A DNA stretch of 27,440 nt from Zygnema cylindricum (taxonomy: Eukaryota > Streptophyta > Zygnematophyceae > Zygnematales > Zygnemataceae): positions 50,001 through 77,440 of the forward strand of contig JBBHKE010001142.1 in NCBI GenBank assembly GCA_037447655.1, written 5' to 3'. This document shows, one piece after another, positions 1 to 10,620 of the stretch (positions are counted from its first letter, which is position 1; each line of letters opens with the position of its first letter). The translations under genes and the position numbers were made by a program. A model generated the notes under the pieces. That model ran no database searches, was not told the DNA's origin, and saw only the letters and a list, made by a program, of their open reading frames with translations.

Positions 1-6
1 ACTTTC

Positions 7-1098
7 ATGGCGAAAAAGAAAGTACGAAAAAGTAAAGGTACCACTGCACCTGAGGAGAATCCTAATGATTTCAAGCGTTGTCCTCTTCCCATTCTGTCGG
101 ACATCTTAGTTCGATCGTCTGATAGCGGAAACGTTCGCGAACTTATTTTATATTCGACGGTATCGAAGCAGTTTGCCGAAGCTGTGAAAGCCGTCCGATC
201 TTTGAACTTGATGGATGTCAAACTTGATTCGTGGATGCCCCAGGACCGACAAAACGTGTTATGCAGTTTCGTACGGTTGACGCCGAAGATCGAAGAACTA
301 ACTGTCGGCACAAGTGTTCGTCTAAGTGACATGGTAGGGCCGTGCATTCTCTATTGGTCGGCCGTGATGGGCAACAAAATCACCACTTTCAATTCAACCC
401 GGTGTAGTTTCACGGCGAGACACCTCAGCGCTTTGGGAGCCATGCAGGCTTTGACACATGTCTCATTTCATAATTGCAAGCTGGTATCGACGTCGGGCTT
501 AAGTACGGTGTTTGAAAACGACGCTCTTTTCCCAAATGTCGAGGAGCTCTCTCTCTCCTACGACGGTAGCCGCTATTTTAAATGTAGCGAGAAAGAGTCG
601 CTCCATTTTCTAGTTAAATGTGCACCTCGACTCCAAGTTTTCAAATACGACAACAATGGGAGTTCGCACTTTGACTTGGATATAACCTCAGAATCTTTAA
701 CCTCACTCAATGTTAGGTCTTGTGCCACACTAAAGGTGAAGACTCCCAATCTCAAAATACTAAATCTTGGTGGCGAGTGTCAACTTGGTTCTTGGAAGTC
801 GTTCCCAAGTTTGAATTCGGTTTATTTGGAAAATGTACCCTGCACTTATCTTCTTATCAAGAAGCTACAAGGATTGTTGAAACACAGTTTTGAGTTGGAG
901 GAAGCCATGCTTGGTTTCGGATTCGACAAGATGGATCCATTGGATGCTGTTGAATGTGCAACTGAAGTCGCAAGGTTGAAATCTTTGTACCCAACTGTCA
1001 AATTTGTACTTCCATGGATGGATCGTTTTGGGCACGATTCAAAGAAGGGAAGAAAAGGTTTAGTAAACCATGACGTGGATCTCAACAATGATCGGTAG
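7..1098 (+). CDS. F-box-like / leucine-rich-repeat-like protein, 363 aa
   Basis: Uninterrupted 363-codon frame from ATG at 7 to TAG at 1096-1098. Residues about 20-68 read as an F-box-like helix bundle: PLPILSDILVRS is followed by LYSTVSKQFAEAV, the usual Leu-Pro start and Val-Ser-Lys-x-Phe core. From about residue 85 onward hydrophobic residues recur in an LRR-like way (IEELTVG, LTHVSFHNCKL, VEELSLSYD, LTSLNVRSC, LKILNLGGE). The N-terminus is Lys/Arg-rich (KKKVRKSK), perhaps a nuclear signal. By family knowledge, F-box proteins dock to SKP1 in SCF ubiquitin ligases and use the repeats to choose a substrate. That role is inferred, and no substrate can be named. Only six bases precede the ATG, so an upstream exon or earlier start cannot be excluded. 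No intron is needed. The LRR spacing is irregular, so the fold call is tentative. Confidence 0.68.
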   Translation: MAKKKVRKSKGTTAPEENPNDFKRCPLPILSDILVRSSDSGNVRELILYSTVSKQFAEAVKAVRSLNLMDVKLDSWMPQDRQNVLCSFVRLTPKIEELTVGTSVRLSDMVGPCILYWSAVMGNKITTFNSTRCSFTARHLSALGAMQALTHVSFHNCKLVSTSGLSTVFENDALFPNVEELSLSYDGSRYFKCSEKESLHFLVKCAPRLQVFKYDNNGSSHFDLDITSESLTSLNVRSCATLKVKTPNLKILNLGGECQLGSWKSFPSLNSVYLENVPCTYLLIKKLQGLLKHSFELEEAMLGFGFDKMDPLDAVECATEVARLKSLYPTVKFVLPWMDRFGHDSKKGRKGLVNHDVDLNNDR

Positions 1099-3155
1099 GA
1101 AATTAGATGGAGATTAGATACAACAGCTCGTCAGCGGGTACTCTTCTTTAGTCTTTTCCACATTAGAAAAATTTTGACCTTGAGCTTTGATTTTAGTGCT
1201 TTGTCTGTCTTGATTGTACGGTACAAACATGACATGTTCAGTTTTTTTTTTCCAATTTGATAGGGAACAAAATTGTGCCTCGAGACAAATCGAGACAAAT
1301 AGATGTATACCTAGTATAGAACAGACTCTCGAGTCTCTTTAGCTTCGAAAAGGGTGAGATTTGTTACTCTTTAAACTTTGTATTTTTTGACTTGGGCAGG
1401 ATGCTAACTGGTTTATGTGTTCATGTTTACAGTTTTGTGTATATACATCATGTCATTACGTTTTTTTTTTTTCTTTTTTTTCTTTTTAACAAACGGTTTT
1501 GCATGTCTAGAATGATGTCAATTTGAAGTTATGCTTGTTTTATTACAATTGACTACATTTCATCCCTTCACCCTTTTTTTAAAATGAGGGATAAGCTATC
1601 TACTATGGGATAAGTAGCTTTTAGGCTTCGCAACTATGTTGAGAATTTTTGGGTAGGGTTTTGCAGATTTGTTAGTTTAATGTTTGATTTTTTCTTTTTA
1701 ATGTTCCTTGTTCTCTTGCATTGTTAGTGCGTTACTCTCTTTCAAATAGTTTTTCTTTTAAGTTTGCCTAACGGGTTGAATTTTTCAAAAAAAAATACTT
1801 TTTGGTCTTTTTAGGCCCTATGTAATCATGGTTTACAAGCACAGTATTTTGCATATATCTTCTAATTACTCAAACGGCCAGTTTGTTTGATTAAGTTAAC
1901 TATGTAAAGTTATACGACAAATTGTTACTTCACTCTTAAAATGCACGTCAACTTTTTCAGAAAAATCTTCGTTGAAAATTTCATTTCAATGCGAAACAAT
2001 GAAAAAGTTTTCATCTCATTTCAGTTTCCACTAGTCGCCCCTTCCTTTTTCTTTGCTTAAAGACTGCACTATTGCTTTTCTTTTCGTATGAATAATTTCA
2101 CACTATCATCCAGTTTCTCGTGCATTCATTTCCAAAGATGGAACACCTGAATGTAAACATAATTAAGCTGCGCGATAAAATATAGTATGTTCACACCTTT
2201 TCCGAACCCATGTTGAACAGAACAAATTGCAAATGCAAGTGATTCGGTAATAGGACCAAGAACAAAACTGCGTCCAATATGTTGAGTAAGACAGCGGAAT
2301 TGTAGTTCTAATCAAGGCATTGTTAAAGCCACCAACAACGCTCGTCCAGCTGTAGCATATTTCCGCATAATGTTTTCCCATTTTACATAACAATATCTGG
2401 GAGAATGGTGCCAAAAATGGTGTGATTGAAACAGATAAGAATGATGCAGTCAAGTTATTATATGAATGTCGGTCCAGATAAGAAAATGAAAACTGTTAGG
2501 TGCAAATTTTAGGTGCAGAAATAGTGTGCCTATTGACCAACTTGAGTGATAAAAAGCCGAGTCAGAGTCTTTAAGGAGAAACAACAATCAACTTAAAAAG
2601 GTGTACCAAATTTGGTAGTTTCTGTACATATATATATATCAGTAGTAAATTGATGACATTGCATTGCAGCAGAGCATCGTGGGAAATAAATACTACTATT
2701 TGCAAAAGAGTGGAGAAATTATTTTGCTAAAGCATTTACTTTTTCAATTGAACCAAAAGGCAATCTGCAAAATTGTTCATAGCATTCCATGCTTTGCTCT
2801 CTTACTGGCACTGTGAAACCATCCAGCGGAAACGGAAACTGAAACTACATCTACTACAGAATGACAAACAGCCCGGAGCCAGGAGCAGTTCGGAGTGGTT
2901 TTCGTAAATAACTGGTGTTCACTATACAGGTTTATTTTTCTAAGGGATATTTTATGCCTTGCATCGGACAGAATCAGAAGAATTGGAGAGCTCACATTCT
3001 ACATCGATATGGGCATTCTTACCGTTGATCCTCTCCATTTCTGTTTCTATTCATTCAAATTCAATCAAAATTCCACCGGCACCATTTCTGATTGGGCAGA
3101 AAAGCCATATATGGCTCACTCATTCTGTACAGGGCAAATGAGTGTCACACATCAT
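1099..3155. other. AT-rich intergenic stretch, no supported gene
   Basis: This stretch separates the convergent 3' ends of the F-box-like gene and the lycopene cyclase gene. It contains T-rich runs (about 1461-1493), a short TA run near 2627-2638, and no reading frame with clear coding character. Part of it must be the 3' untranslated regions of both genes. A minus-strand frame at about 2163-2260 is mildly protein-like but broken (see the rejected items). Confidence 0.6.
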
Positions 3156-6100
3156 CTACCTTTCTTGTAGCAAAGATGAATTGGAAGCCACAACTGGAAG
3201 GGTTTTGTTTTGCGAGTGTTTCGTATCCAAACCGGCATAAGTAAGAACCAAAGTTGAGCCGCTTGGGTCCGTGAGAAGATGCTTAATGAGAAGGAAACGT
3301 AACTCGTTGGGAGCCAAAGCAAAAGTGTTCAAAGCAAACCATAGGAGATGAACTGAGGAGAGTTTCGAACCCAAGAAACCTCGCCAGAGCCTGGAATGGC
3401 CAAGAAAAATTTGTAAGCAAGACAGTAATGTGTCCAAGAAAAGAACACGATTGTTCACATTTGCCGATGCGAATCGATATGAGAGACAGTTTCATACAGA
3501 TTTTGAAGTCTCTGAAGGGTTTGGAGTGATATAGGAGCCTACCACTCGGGCAATAGGAAAAATGTCCGGAAGAATGATCGAGTGCCTTGCAGATCAAGCC
3601 GAAGTATAAGCTCCAATCCAAAGAGCATGAAGGATCTCTGCCTCCTTCGTTCCCTTGACCAAAGGCAGTCCCACGCTGTAGACACAGAAGTATAACATAC
3701 ACATAAGAACAGAGCAGAAAAAACTACAACAGCGAAATAAAAAATAATCCTCACAAGAAATAACATTGCACTATAACCTACTCTACAATTTAACGTTGAC
3801 AAGAATTTTACCTTGAAGAGCGGCGGCTCTAGATGTCCACTCAGATGAAAACGTGGAGATATTTCGATCCCGTCCTTGCAAAGCAGCCGCTATTGTTGCA
3901 GCATAATGAGGAGCCTCTGTCAACGAGCGGGCGATTGAATATCCTGCAAGATATTAAAGAGATCAAGGCGCTTCCTAATTTCGTGTTCATTAACAAGTGG
4001 CCCATCGTGCCAGAACATAATTTAAAGTAGTTGATTCTTTCACAGTGTTAACGTTAATTATTCACTAACTCTAATAGCGTTGGGCAGTGTACCACAAACT
4101 TGAAGCTGGCGTCAGAAGCCACTCTTAGAATTGCGCGGACCGGTAAGGTTTTGTGCATAGGATCAAAAAAGCGGACAAACATCTCATTAATTAAGCTGAA
4201 AATGTTGCATCGATTTTTGAAAGACAACTAGGTGTGCCTTTGGTTCCAAAAGAGGACTAAAATCTCATATTAAAAGGCTGAAAGTGTTCAGTTGTAAGCC
4301 AAAAGCCAAGCAATGATGATGATTGTGCCCTTTTTATTTTATTTTTTGAAGTGTGGCTACCTGTTGCTGGATGGATCATGCTGGCTGCTGCCCCGAAGCC
4401 GATGTGTTGCTGATTTGCTTGAGGTAGAGTGCCTCCAACAGGGATATATGACCACTCCTGTTGCGTATTCCGTAAATCAAAACACATTATGCAAGAGCCT
4501 TTGTTCCTAGTTGAAAGGCACCCCCCGGCTAAAAAGCGGCTATTGCAAACAGCTTCCACTCACATGAACTACAACACCATACAGGATGCATACATGTCTG
4601 TCTAACCAGATGTGATCACCAATACATTAACAGCCATGAAAACGAGGTCCTTTACACTCCTTTATTCACCATTCAGCATCTAATACAGCTGCATTCGCAA
4701 GCATATCAAACAAAATGCATGATAGTCTTCAGACTGTGAGTCACAACTAGGTAGCCAGTTAACGTATTAACAGCCAGAAATTTCTGCAGGCATTTCTTCA
4801 ATCCGCAGAATAGAGGCCCTTTCGTCAAAAAAAAAAGATTCTGCTCTAAGATTTCCAAGGCATGATCGACCATAGACACATAATAACTAAGGGGACCTGT
4901 ACACCATGTCACTAACTTTCTGTGAATATAAATACTTAGGAGGGTCAGTAAGCTGATTGATGAAGCAGCATATACAAAGAATTGAGAGGCTGATCGTCGT
5001 GACAGTTATGTTGTGACTGCTACACCGTGTATTGTTGTTCGCCTTAATGTTCTTTTTGCCATTTTACTCAGTTTTTGTCCATGCACACGTGTCCGATTTT
5101 CATTTGAAAAAGCCACCCAAAAGATAAGAATCTTAGCTTTCCATCGCAACCGAAGCTTTGCAATGCGGCAAGTGCGCATGGAGGGATATGTGTTTAAAGG
5201 CTGGACAAAACATTAACGCTAATAGCGATAAAAGGTCTGTTCACCGCTGTTATTTATTTTTTTTTTACCAGGAAACTAGTTTTGAGAATATTTCAAATGG
5301 CATTAGGTTCATGGCTGTTTCATTAGATTAAACCAATGACAGAATTGTCTCACGGAAAAGCATCCGCCTGTGACATAAGCGCTACAACTATCGCCTCTGA
5401 TAAAGGGGAGTCACATTTTGAACAAGACTACATGCTTTATTGGACAGGGATAGTACTTACAAGTTCGATGATCTCTTACCTTTCAGAAAAAAGAAAGAAA
5501 CAAACCATAGTGCATCCAAGAGGGAAAAAGTCACTTACTTCCTCGTACACTTGGCTGTATCTTATTCCCAGTGACTGGAGCCGTCTATCCAGCCTCTGTT
5601 TTAACATTTCAAAAGGCATGGCAGGTCTCGCAGCCAGGCATGTTTCCTGCAGATCACAAATTTATTAGATAACTAACAAACTGCAGTATATAGATCTCAA
5701 ATTAAGGTCGCCTTTCCCTTTACCATATTCTAGGGTGGAAAATGCATTAGAGGTAGAATGTCGCCCTTAGACACAATCGACCAATTCACAGCCATATTAA
5801 GAGACTCAATCCAAAACCCAAAGAGAAAACTGTTCCAAGAAGATACAAAGTAGCTCTCTGTAAGGCTGTGCGGTTCAGTGAAGACAAACATTATTATTTT
5901 TTTACCTCAAAAAACACCCGGGTGGGAGTGATGGGCATCGCATAAAGAAAAGTGGGAATTTTCTCGAATTGACCTTCACTTGGATGGGGCTCGGGCGTCT
6001 TTTCAATGTCACGATAGTCCATAAAGTGCATGACTGTTGGATCATAGGGGTACGACTCGACCTACGAAAAACAACAAACGTGTTGTTTTAGAGAGAATCC

Positions 6101-8808
6101 AGATCTAAGCAACTGATAAACTACTGCTTACCTCATCAAGAAAGAAAAGTTTCTAATATTCCTTCCGTCATTCCATCTAAACTTTCATCAAGATGGAAAT
6201 GTAAATGCATCACAGATTGAAAGATTTTCTTTCAGGAGCCTGTATGCTGTAAGAGACAGCTAACTTAATAGACTTTACAGCTGCTACAGAAGGTGAAGAA
6301 ATAATGAAGGAATACCTCCACTTCAATCCCATACGCTGTTTGAACACCTACTCCTCTACTATCTCCTTCATAGGTCAGGAACTTCCCAGCAGCAGCACCA
6401 GCCGCTACAGTCACAAGCCTGCACGAAAGGGCCACCGCAAACAAGAAACCAAACCAAAATCAAAAGGATGAAAAGACCCGAAGGATCTTGAGTTTATACG
6501 ATGCAATGCATTCAAACTAGTTGGCATAAAACAAATTCCGTCATTAAATTTGTTCTGTTAAGAACAACACAGTTATTAGAAAACAACAGTGGTGCTGAAC
6601 TGCAAAAGATTCCTTCTTTCAAATTTACCTGCATGAGACTCTGCTTCCATTGGCACAGGAGACCGTGCTACCAGTAGCACTGGTGTCTGAAATATTGACA
6701 ACTTCAGTGGCCATGTACAAAACCCCAGCTGCTGCACACCTGCAGAAAGCAAAGCAAGCATAAGATTCTAAAAAGCAGCATTAAAACGTCCACTTCTCTC
6801 TGCTCAGATGACATTTCCAAACAATATGTACTTTACATCATTCTTCTGTTCCACACGAACCCATAAAGATGCGACCTGTAAACTCATTTTCAAACAATAC
6901 GGGCTTAACATCATGTCCTGCAAGAACTGGAAAAGATGTCGTTTTCGAACTTGCGAGGTTAGAGAACCAAACATAGTAAAAGCTCCGTTACACTCCACAT
7001 GCTTCTGTAGGCATAAAGAGGTTCAACCGTCACAAATGACAAACAGAAGTTCACATACAGAACCAGAACCAGAACCAGAACCAGAATATTGATTTTTTTT
7101 GAAATTATTTAAAATGAAATACACTAGTCATGTACCTTTCCAAAAGCTCGTTTCGCAAGAGATCCCGGCTTACTCTACCATAAGCACGCCCAATCATTAC
7201 TGGTTTGTTGTCTTCAAGATAAATCGCAGTATCGCTCCAACGATGCTCAATGCAATGAGCTAAACCAATATCTGCAATAGACGTCGAGTCAAATGAGAGG
7301 AAGGGTTATCATAATTTTCAAAAGCGGGTCAAAATTTTGCAGCAAATTGGCTAGACAGTCCTTAAAAGGAAGTCCTCCATAGCCACCAAACAAACCGCTG
7401 TAAAAAAAAAAACCTCGTCCATGACAGAAAATGCGAAGATACGTCCCAAATGGTAGCAAAATGTAGTGGACTGTTGTCAGCGAAGAGAATGACCAACCAC
7501 AGGCGTAAATACGTAACTCTTCATTCATCAAACAATACACAACAAGTTGGTCATTGGCGCAAATACATACCTCTAAATTCGTGAAACCATACATCACAAG
7601 TTGGTCATTAGCGCAAATACATACCTTTAAGTTCATCAAACCATACACCATAACTTGGTCATTGACGTAAATACACATCGCTAAATCCGTCAAATCATAC
7701 ACCATAAGTTGGGTATTGGCATAAATACATACCTCTAAATTCATCAAACCATACACCATAATTGTTGACGAATGGCGCGTCCGGACCAATGAGACCAACA
7801 GAAAGGCCCTGTTTTCCTGCTTCGGCTGCTAAAGCTAGACCTGCTGGTCCACAACCTATGACTATGAGGTCCAAAACTCCCTCCTCCGGAACCAATTGTT
7901 TCAACTGCACCATATTTGCAAAGCACCATATTGTAAGCACCATATTTGGAAAGCAGGAATTCAATCTACAATCATAATTTTTTCCAAAAGTTTGAGCTGA
8001 GTTGGGTCAAAAGTTTACTCATGTCAAACCAGCAGTGGCTATACATTAGAAAAAAATAGTGGATTTACTCGGCGATCGAATTATCAGAAAGAAATTGTGA
8101 AATTCCAAACTTTATGCAGAATGCTCCGGAGTAGACACTCAAATTGGAGTTTTTCTCAAGCTCCTTCCTTTCTCCACATTTCTGTGTTTCTTTTGTATTC
8201 AAGTTTGTCCGTTGAAATGGCAAAATTTAAATTTGAAGGGCATTTTTGAGACAATTTTCATATTTTTTAAACATTAGCAAAAAACAGGTGCCGCTGCTGA
8301 CCTGCGATGCAATCGTCGGTTGGTCCATCGGTTTTGATGCCTGCAACCTGACCAAGTCCAAATCTGCCCCTCCAGCTTTAAGGTAATCCTGTTCATCAAC
8401 GAATGTACTTGGTATAGCAGTAAGAGGAGCTGTAGAGACAGCATTTGTAACAACAGGCTCTATTTTCTGGTTACGGTTTCGAAATAAGATAAGATGGTCA
8501 GGCTTTTTTTTTGAAAAGCTATTTCTCACAGACTGAGGAACAAAAAGACTTGTTTGTAGTGGAAGACGTTTGTTATGCTGGTCTTTCATTCCTCCAGTTT
8601 TTCCACCAAATAGAAAGCATAGCGGTGTAGGGCTCTTGCTGGTAGTTTCAATAAGGTACATTATTGGAGTAGCTGAATCGTGAGGCGAAAAAAAAGTTTT
8701 CCGGCTTTCACATATTCTTAAGCATAGATTGTTGGACGGATTTTTGGACTGGTTGTACTCAAACAAACAGTTTGCAACATCAAGTTTAGCCATTCCGTAT
8801 GCGGCCAT
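3156..8808 (-). CDS. LCYE: Lycopene epsilon-cyclase, 11 exons, 629 aa
   Basis: Plastid FAD/NAD(P)-binding flavoprotein that cyclises an end of lycopene to an epsilon ring, the step committing carotenoids to alpha-carotene and lutein. Exons in coding order: 8302-8808, 7733-7904, 7136-7271, 6629-6739, 6316-6418, 6061-5906, 5646-5539, 4457-4361, 3943-3812, 3675-3543, 3390-3156. All ten introns are GT-AG, and the phases join into one open frame of 1890 nt. Exon 1 gives a Ser/Asn-rich plastid-targeting leader. Residues 184-191 are VIGCGPAG (GxGxxG dinucleotide site). NNYGVW follows at 216-221, then IGRAYGRVSRDLL, FLYAMP, EWSYIPVGG, GFGAAASMIHPATGYS and RSFFRTFF, the order of plant epsilon-cyclases. 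I took the ATG at 8808 because its context (GCTATGGCCGC) suits plants; an in-frame ATG at 8850 lies in a repeated leader. The protein is about 100 residues longer than Arabidopsis LUT2, mostly N-terminal, with about 25 extra C-terminal residues. Confidence 0.95.
3391..3542 (-). other. LCYE intron 10, GT-AG
   Basis: Donor GAGTG|GTAGGC at 3542 and acceptor TTCCAG at 3391. The intron splits the Trp codon of LPEW, so the next exon continues with LWRGFLGS, as expected for the family. It is listed because the splice decides how the last two exons are read. Confidence 0.9.
4458..5538 (-). other. LCYE intron 7, the longest intron, with a MITE inside
   Basis: Donor GAGGAA|GTAAGT at 5538 and acceptor GCAACAG at 4458 leave the frame intact (YEE followed by EWSYIPVGG). 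About 210 bp of its 1081 bp is a transposon copy at about 5021-5233; the rest shows no recognisable feature. Confidence 0.85.
5021..5233. mobile_element. MITE copy in LCYE intron 7
   Basis: It starts TACACCGTGTATTG. Near the left end is CCATGCACACGTGTCCGATTT, and near the right end its rough inverse, GGCAAGTGCGCATGGAG. It closes with ACATTAACGCTAATAGCGAT. The same arrangement recurs at about 24394-24545, 25560-25772 and 26015-26228. The right terminus has decayed, so the end is approximate. No coding capacity is visible. Confidence 0.65.
7058..7086. repeat. Hexamer microsatellite CAGAAC, about 4.8 units
   Basis: Perfect CAGAAC repeats run to CAGAA inside intron 3 of the lycopene cyclase gene, about 50 bp downstream of the exon 3 donor in the gene's direction. 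Confidence 0.9.
7506..7775 (-). repeat. 54-bp tandem repeat spanning the exon 2/intron 2 boundary of LCYE
   Basis: The plus-strand marker AAATAC recurs at 7507, 7561, 7615, 7669 and 7723, exactly 54 bp apart, giving five units. The unit nearest exon 2 contains the real end of the exon (NNYGVWFDEFR) and its donor AGAG|GTATGTATTT at 7732. The units at 7561 and 7615 keep a donor-like AG|GTATGT; those at 7669 and 7507 have lost it. Because 54 bp equals 18 codons, the minus-strand frame stays open through the array and would encode an 18-residue repeat of the type MVYGLMNLEVCIYAND if the intron were retained. Confidence 0.93.
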
Positions 8809-8833
8809 AGCTGATAGGAATGAAGTTAGAAAT

Positions 8834-9050
8834 GGAGTAACAAATGACAAAAATAAATATGTTTACGAAAACTGCAATAAAAACTAGCTTTGAAGGAGTA
8901 ACAAATGGCAAAAGAAAATGCCTTCACAAATCTGCATGGAAAACCTAGCTTTAAAGAGTATCAAAGGCAAAAGTAAATATGTCTACGAAATCTGTGAAGA
9001 AAACCTAACTTAGTACTAGGAGGTAACAAATTCAAAAGAAAAAAGTTAAC
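8834..9050 (-). repeat. 60-63-bp imperfect tandem repeat in the LCYE leader/upstream region
   Basis: GGAGTAACAAATG-type starts occur at about 8834, 8895, 8955 (AAGAGTATCAAAG) and 9018 (GGAGGTAACAAATT). Each is followed by CAAAAGTAAATATG-like sequence, a TCTACGAAATCTG-like segment and AAAACCTAGCTT. About 3.5 units lie immediately upstream of the chosen start codon, so they are probably in the 5' UTR or core promoter. An ATG in the first unit (8850) is in frame with the cyclase, which makes the repeat relevant to start choice. Confidence 0.75.
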
Positions 9051-9794
9051 TCAGTAACAAGTTTCGAAATGTTTAAGTCTAATTTGACATAAAACTAGCA
9101 TTTAGTCTAGAGATGCTTAAATAAAGAGCCGGAGGCGGACAGTAGAGCTCTCCGCCTTACAGCTTCAATGTATAATTCATTCATACAAACCTAAACAAGA
9201 GACAAGAAAACGTTGTCTCATGGCTAACAACATGCGTCAGAAATGAGCACAATCGTGCCTGTGGATGCAGATATTAACAGCCAAAAAGCAACAGTAGAGT
9301 GCAAAAGCGGGCTGCAAACGCAAAGAGGAAGGGAGTGACAGTCAGCAAAAAGAGAGTAGAAATTAACCGCGCTCTGATTGGAGGAGATACTATAAATATT
9401 GAATTTGACCAATGACGTTTAGCTCAGGAAGATGTTTTATCTGCTTTGAATTTTCTCAAGGCCGTTCTCTATGCAAACATACTTTGCTAAACACTTCCAC
9501 GTGAGTTACCATAGATGGCCATTTCTTATACCAGATCACTTTGACACATGAGGAGGACCATCTATAGGCAATCCGTCAGTTGTAAAAAGAGAATTTGTCG
9601 GCGTTGCTTCTTACGGCTGGGCAATCATAATAGCAGACGACAAAACCGTAAAAAATTGTCATTTTCTTCCATAAATAGTATGATCTTAACCTATTGGTTG
9701 ATATTAAGCATTGGCTAGGATTTTGTTACTTTGTATCATTTCGAATCGCATAACGATACATTGGAAAGACAAAGTGCGGAAAAGTACAGACAAG
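9051..9794 (-). promoter_or_regulatory. Probable LCYE promoter region with a G-box
   Basis: Non-coding stretch upstream of the cyclase. A palindromic G-box CACGTG sits at 9498-9503, about 690 bp upstream of the start codon. G-boxes bind bZIP/bHLH factors that often mediate light control of carotenoid genes, so a role is plausible but unproven. AT-rich TATA-like strings occur on the minus strand near 9118-9125 and 9390-9400; neither can be chosen confidently. Confidence 0.4.
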
Positions 9795-10079
9795 TACACC
9801 ACGAATCGTTATTAGTGTCGAATTTTAAATAGTGTTGAAGAAAATTTACCGTACTTGATGCTAATTAAGAATTTGAAATTTTTCAAAAAAAAGGTGTATT
9901 CTAATTTCGGCGTTAATGCTAATTTGGTAGTGTTGTGTATCGGTAAGCATTTACCGATAACCGATATGGACCATTTTTCGGGTTTCCGATAATCGATATA
10001 TTGGTTCGATATATCGTTATCGGTCTTATCGCCGATAAGTAACCGATAATATCGGGTACTTATCGGCGATAACACCGAT

Positions 10080-10160
10080 AACGATAACTATCGGCGATAA
10101 ATGTACGTGCCGTACAGATAAATGTACTAGCCGTACATATGAATGTACGGCATGTACACT
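10080..10160. repeat. Short imperfect repeat of GTAC-containing units inside the hAT element
   Basis: Three similar 20-25-bp units of the type GATAAATGTACGTGCCGTACA stand in a row. Each holds two GTAC palindromes. Confidence 0.65.
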
Positions 10161-10199
10161 CAGCTGTACGTCTTATTCCTCGTACATGCAGAAAGTACA

Positions 10200-10620
10200 G
10201 TAGCCGCCATGACGTCTGTACTGTTTTGGTACGGATACAATAAAAACGATGTACCTTTCACATCCGACGCCATGGCTTTGTCCCTTTATTCCTTGGGATC
10301 CACTGGACACCTGCCACGTGTCAATCTGTCAGCTTTTTTGGCAAAAGCTGCCAAAAGAGCCATTACGGGCTCACGCTGGCCGTCCGCTCGTACTTTTTCA
10401 TTCCAAGTCGTCCGTTCAATTCCGGCGGCGCGCAGAATATTATTTTGCGACCGTTGTACTTTGTGTCCGCCGTCCTTTCCCGTTCCATGCTCACCAGTTT
10501 GTCTGTAAATTTCGTACGTTGCCGTAAAATTTTTTTGTTCAGTTAACCGGCCAGCGTTTTCTGTGCCGCGTTGCCCGTAATAATATTCAGTTAATAGTTA
10601 CGGAACAGAATCGTACACGT
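10200..10620. other. GC-richer core of the hAT element, origin unknown
   Basis: Between the CGATA-rich arms the base composition becomes clearly more GC-rich (GGCGGCGCGCAG, GTCCGCCGTCC). Two overlapping plus-strand frames of 92-121 codons span it, but neither resembles a known family. It could be a captured host fragment or ordinary internal transposon sequence. A CACGTG is present at about 10316-10321. Confidence 0.35.

Noticed and set aside
2163-2453. Minus-strand frame with phrases such as VLGPITESLAFAICSVQHG in a neighbouring frame
   Set aside because: Mildly protein-like but broken by stops and shifts, with no recognised family. It lies within 3'-flanking sequence of LCYE and there is no splice evidence.
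3833-4030. 65-codon plus-strand frame
   Set aside because: It is the antisense shadow of LCYE exon 9 (3812-3943).
5336-5668. 110-codon plus-strand frame
   Set aside because: It overlaps LCYE exon 7 in antisense; the minus strand has the conserved cyclase sequence.
7506-7775. CRISPR array
   Set aside because: Units are contiguous with no unique spacers, and the context is a plant gene.
7289-7798. 169-codon minus-strand frame read as a separate gene
   Set aside because: Its repetitive 18-residue pattern is the translation of the 54-bp intron repeat, and its start overlaps LCYE exon 2.
10143-10527. Two plus-strand frames inside the hAT element as a transposase
   Set aside because: No hAT catalytic or dimerisation motif, and too short; left as a possible captured fragment.
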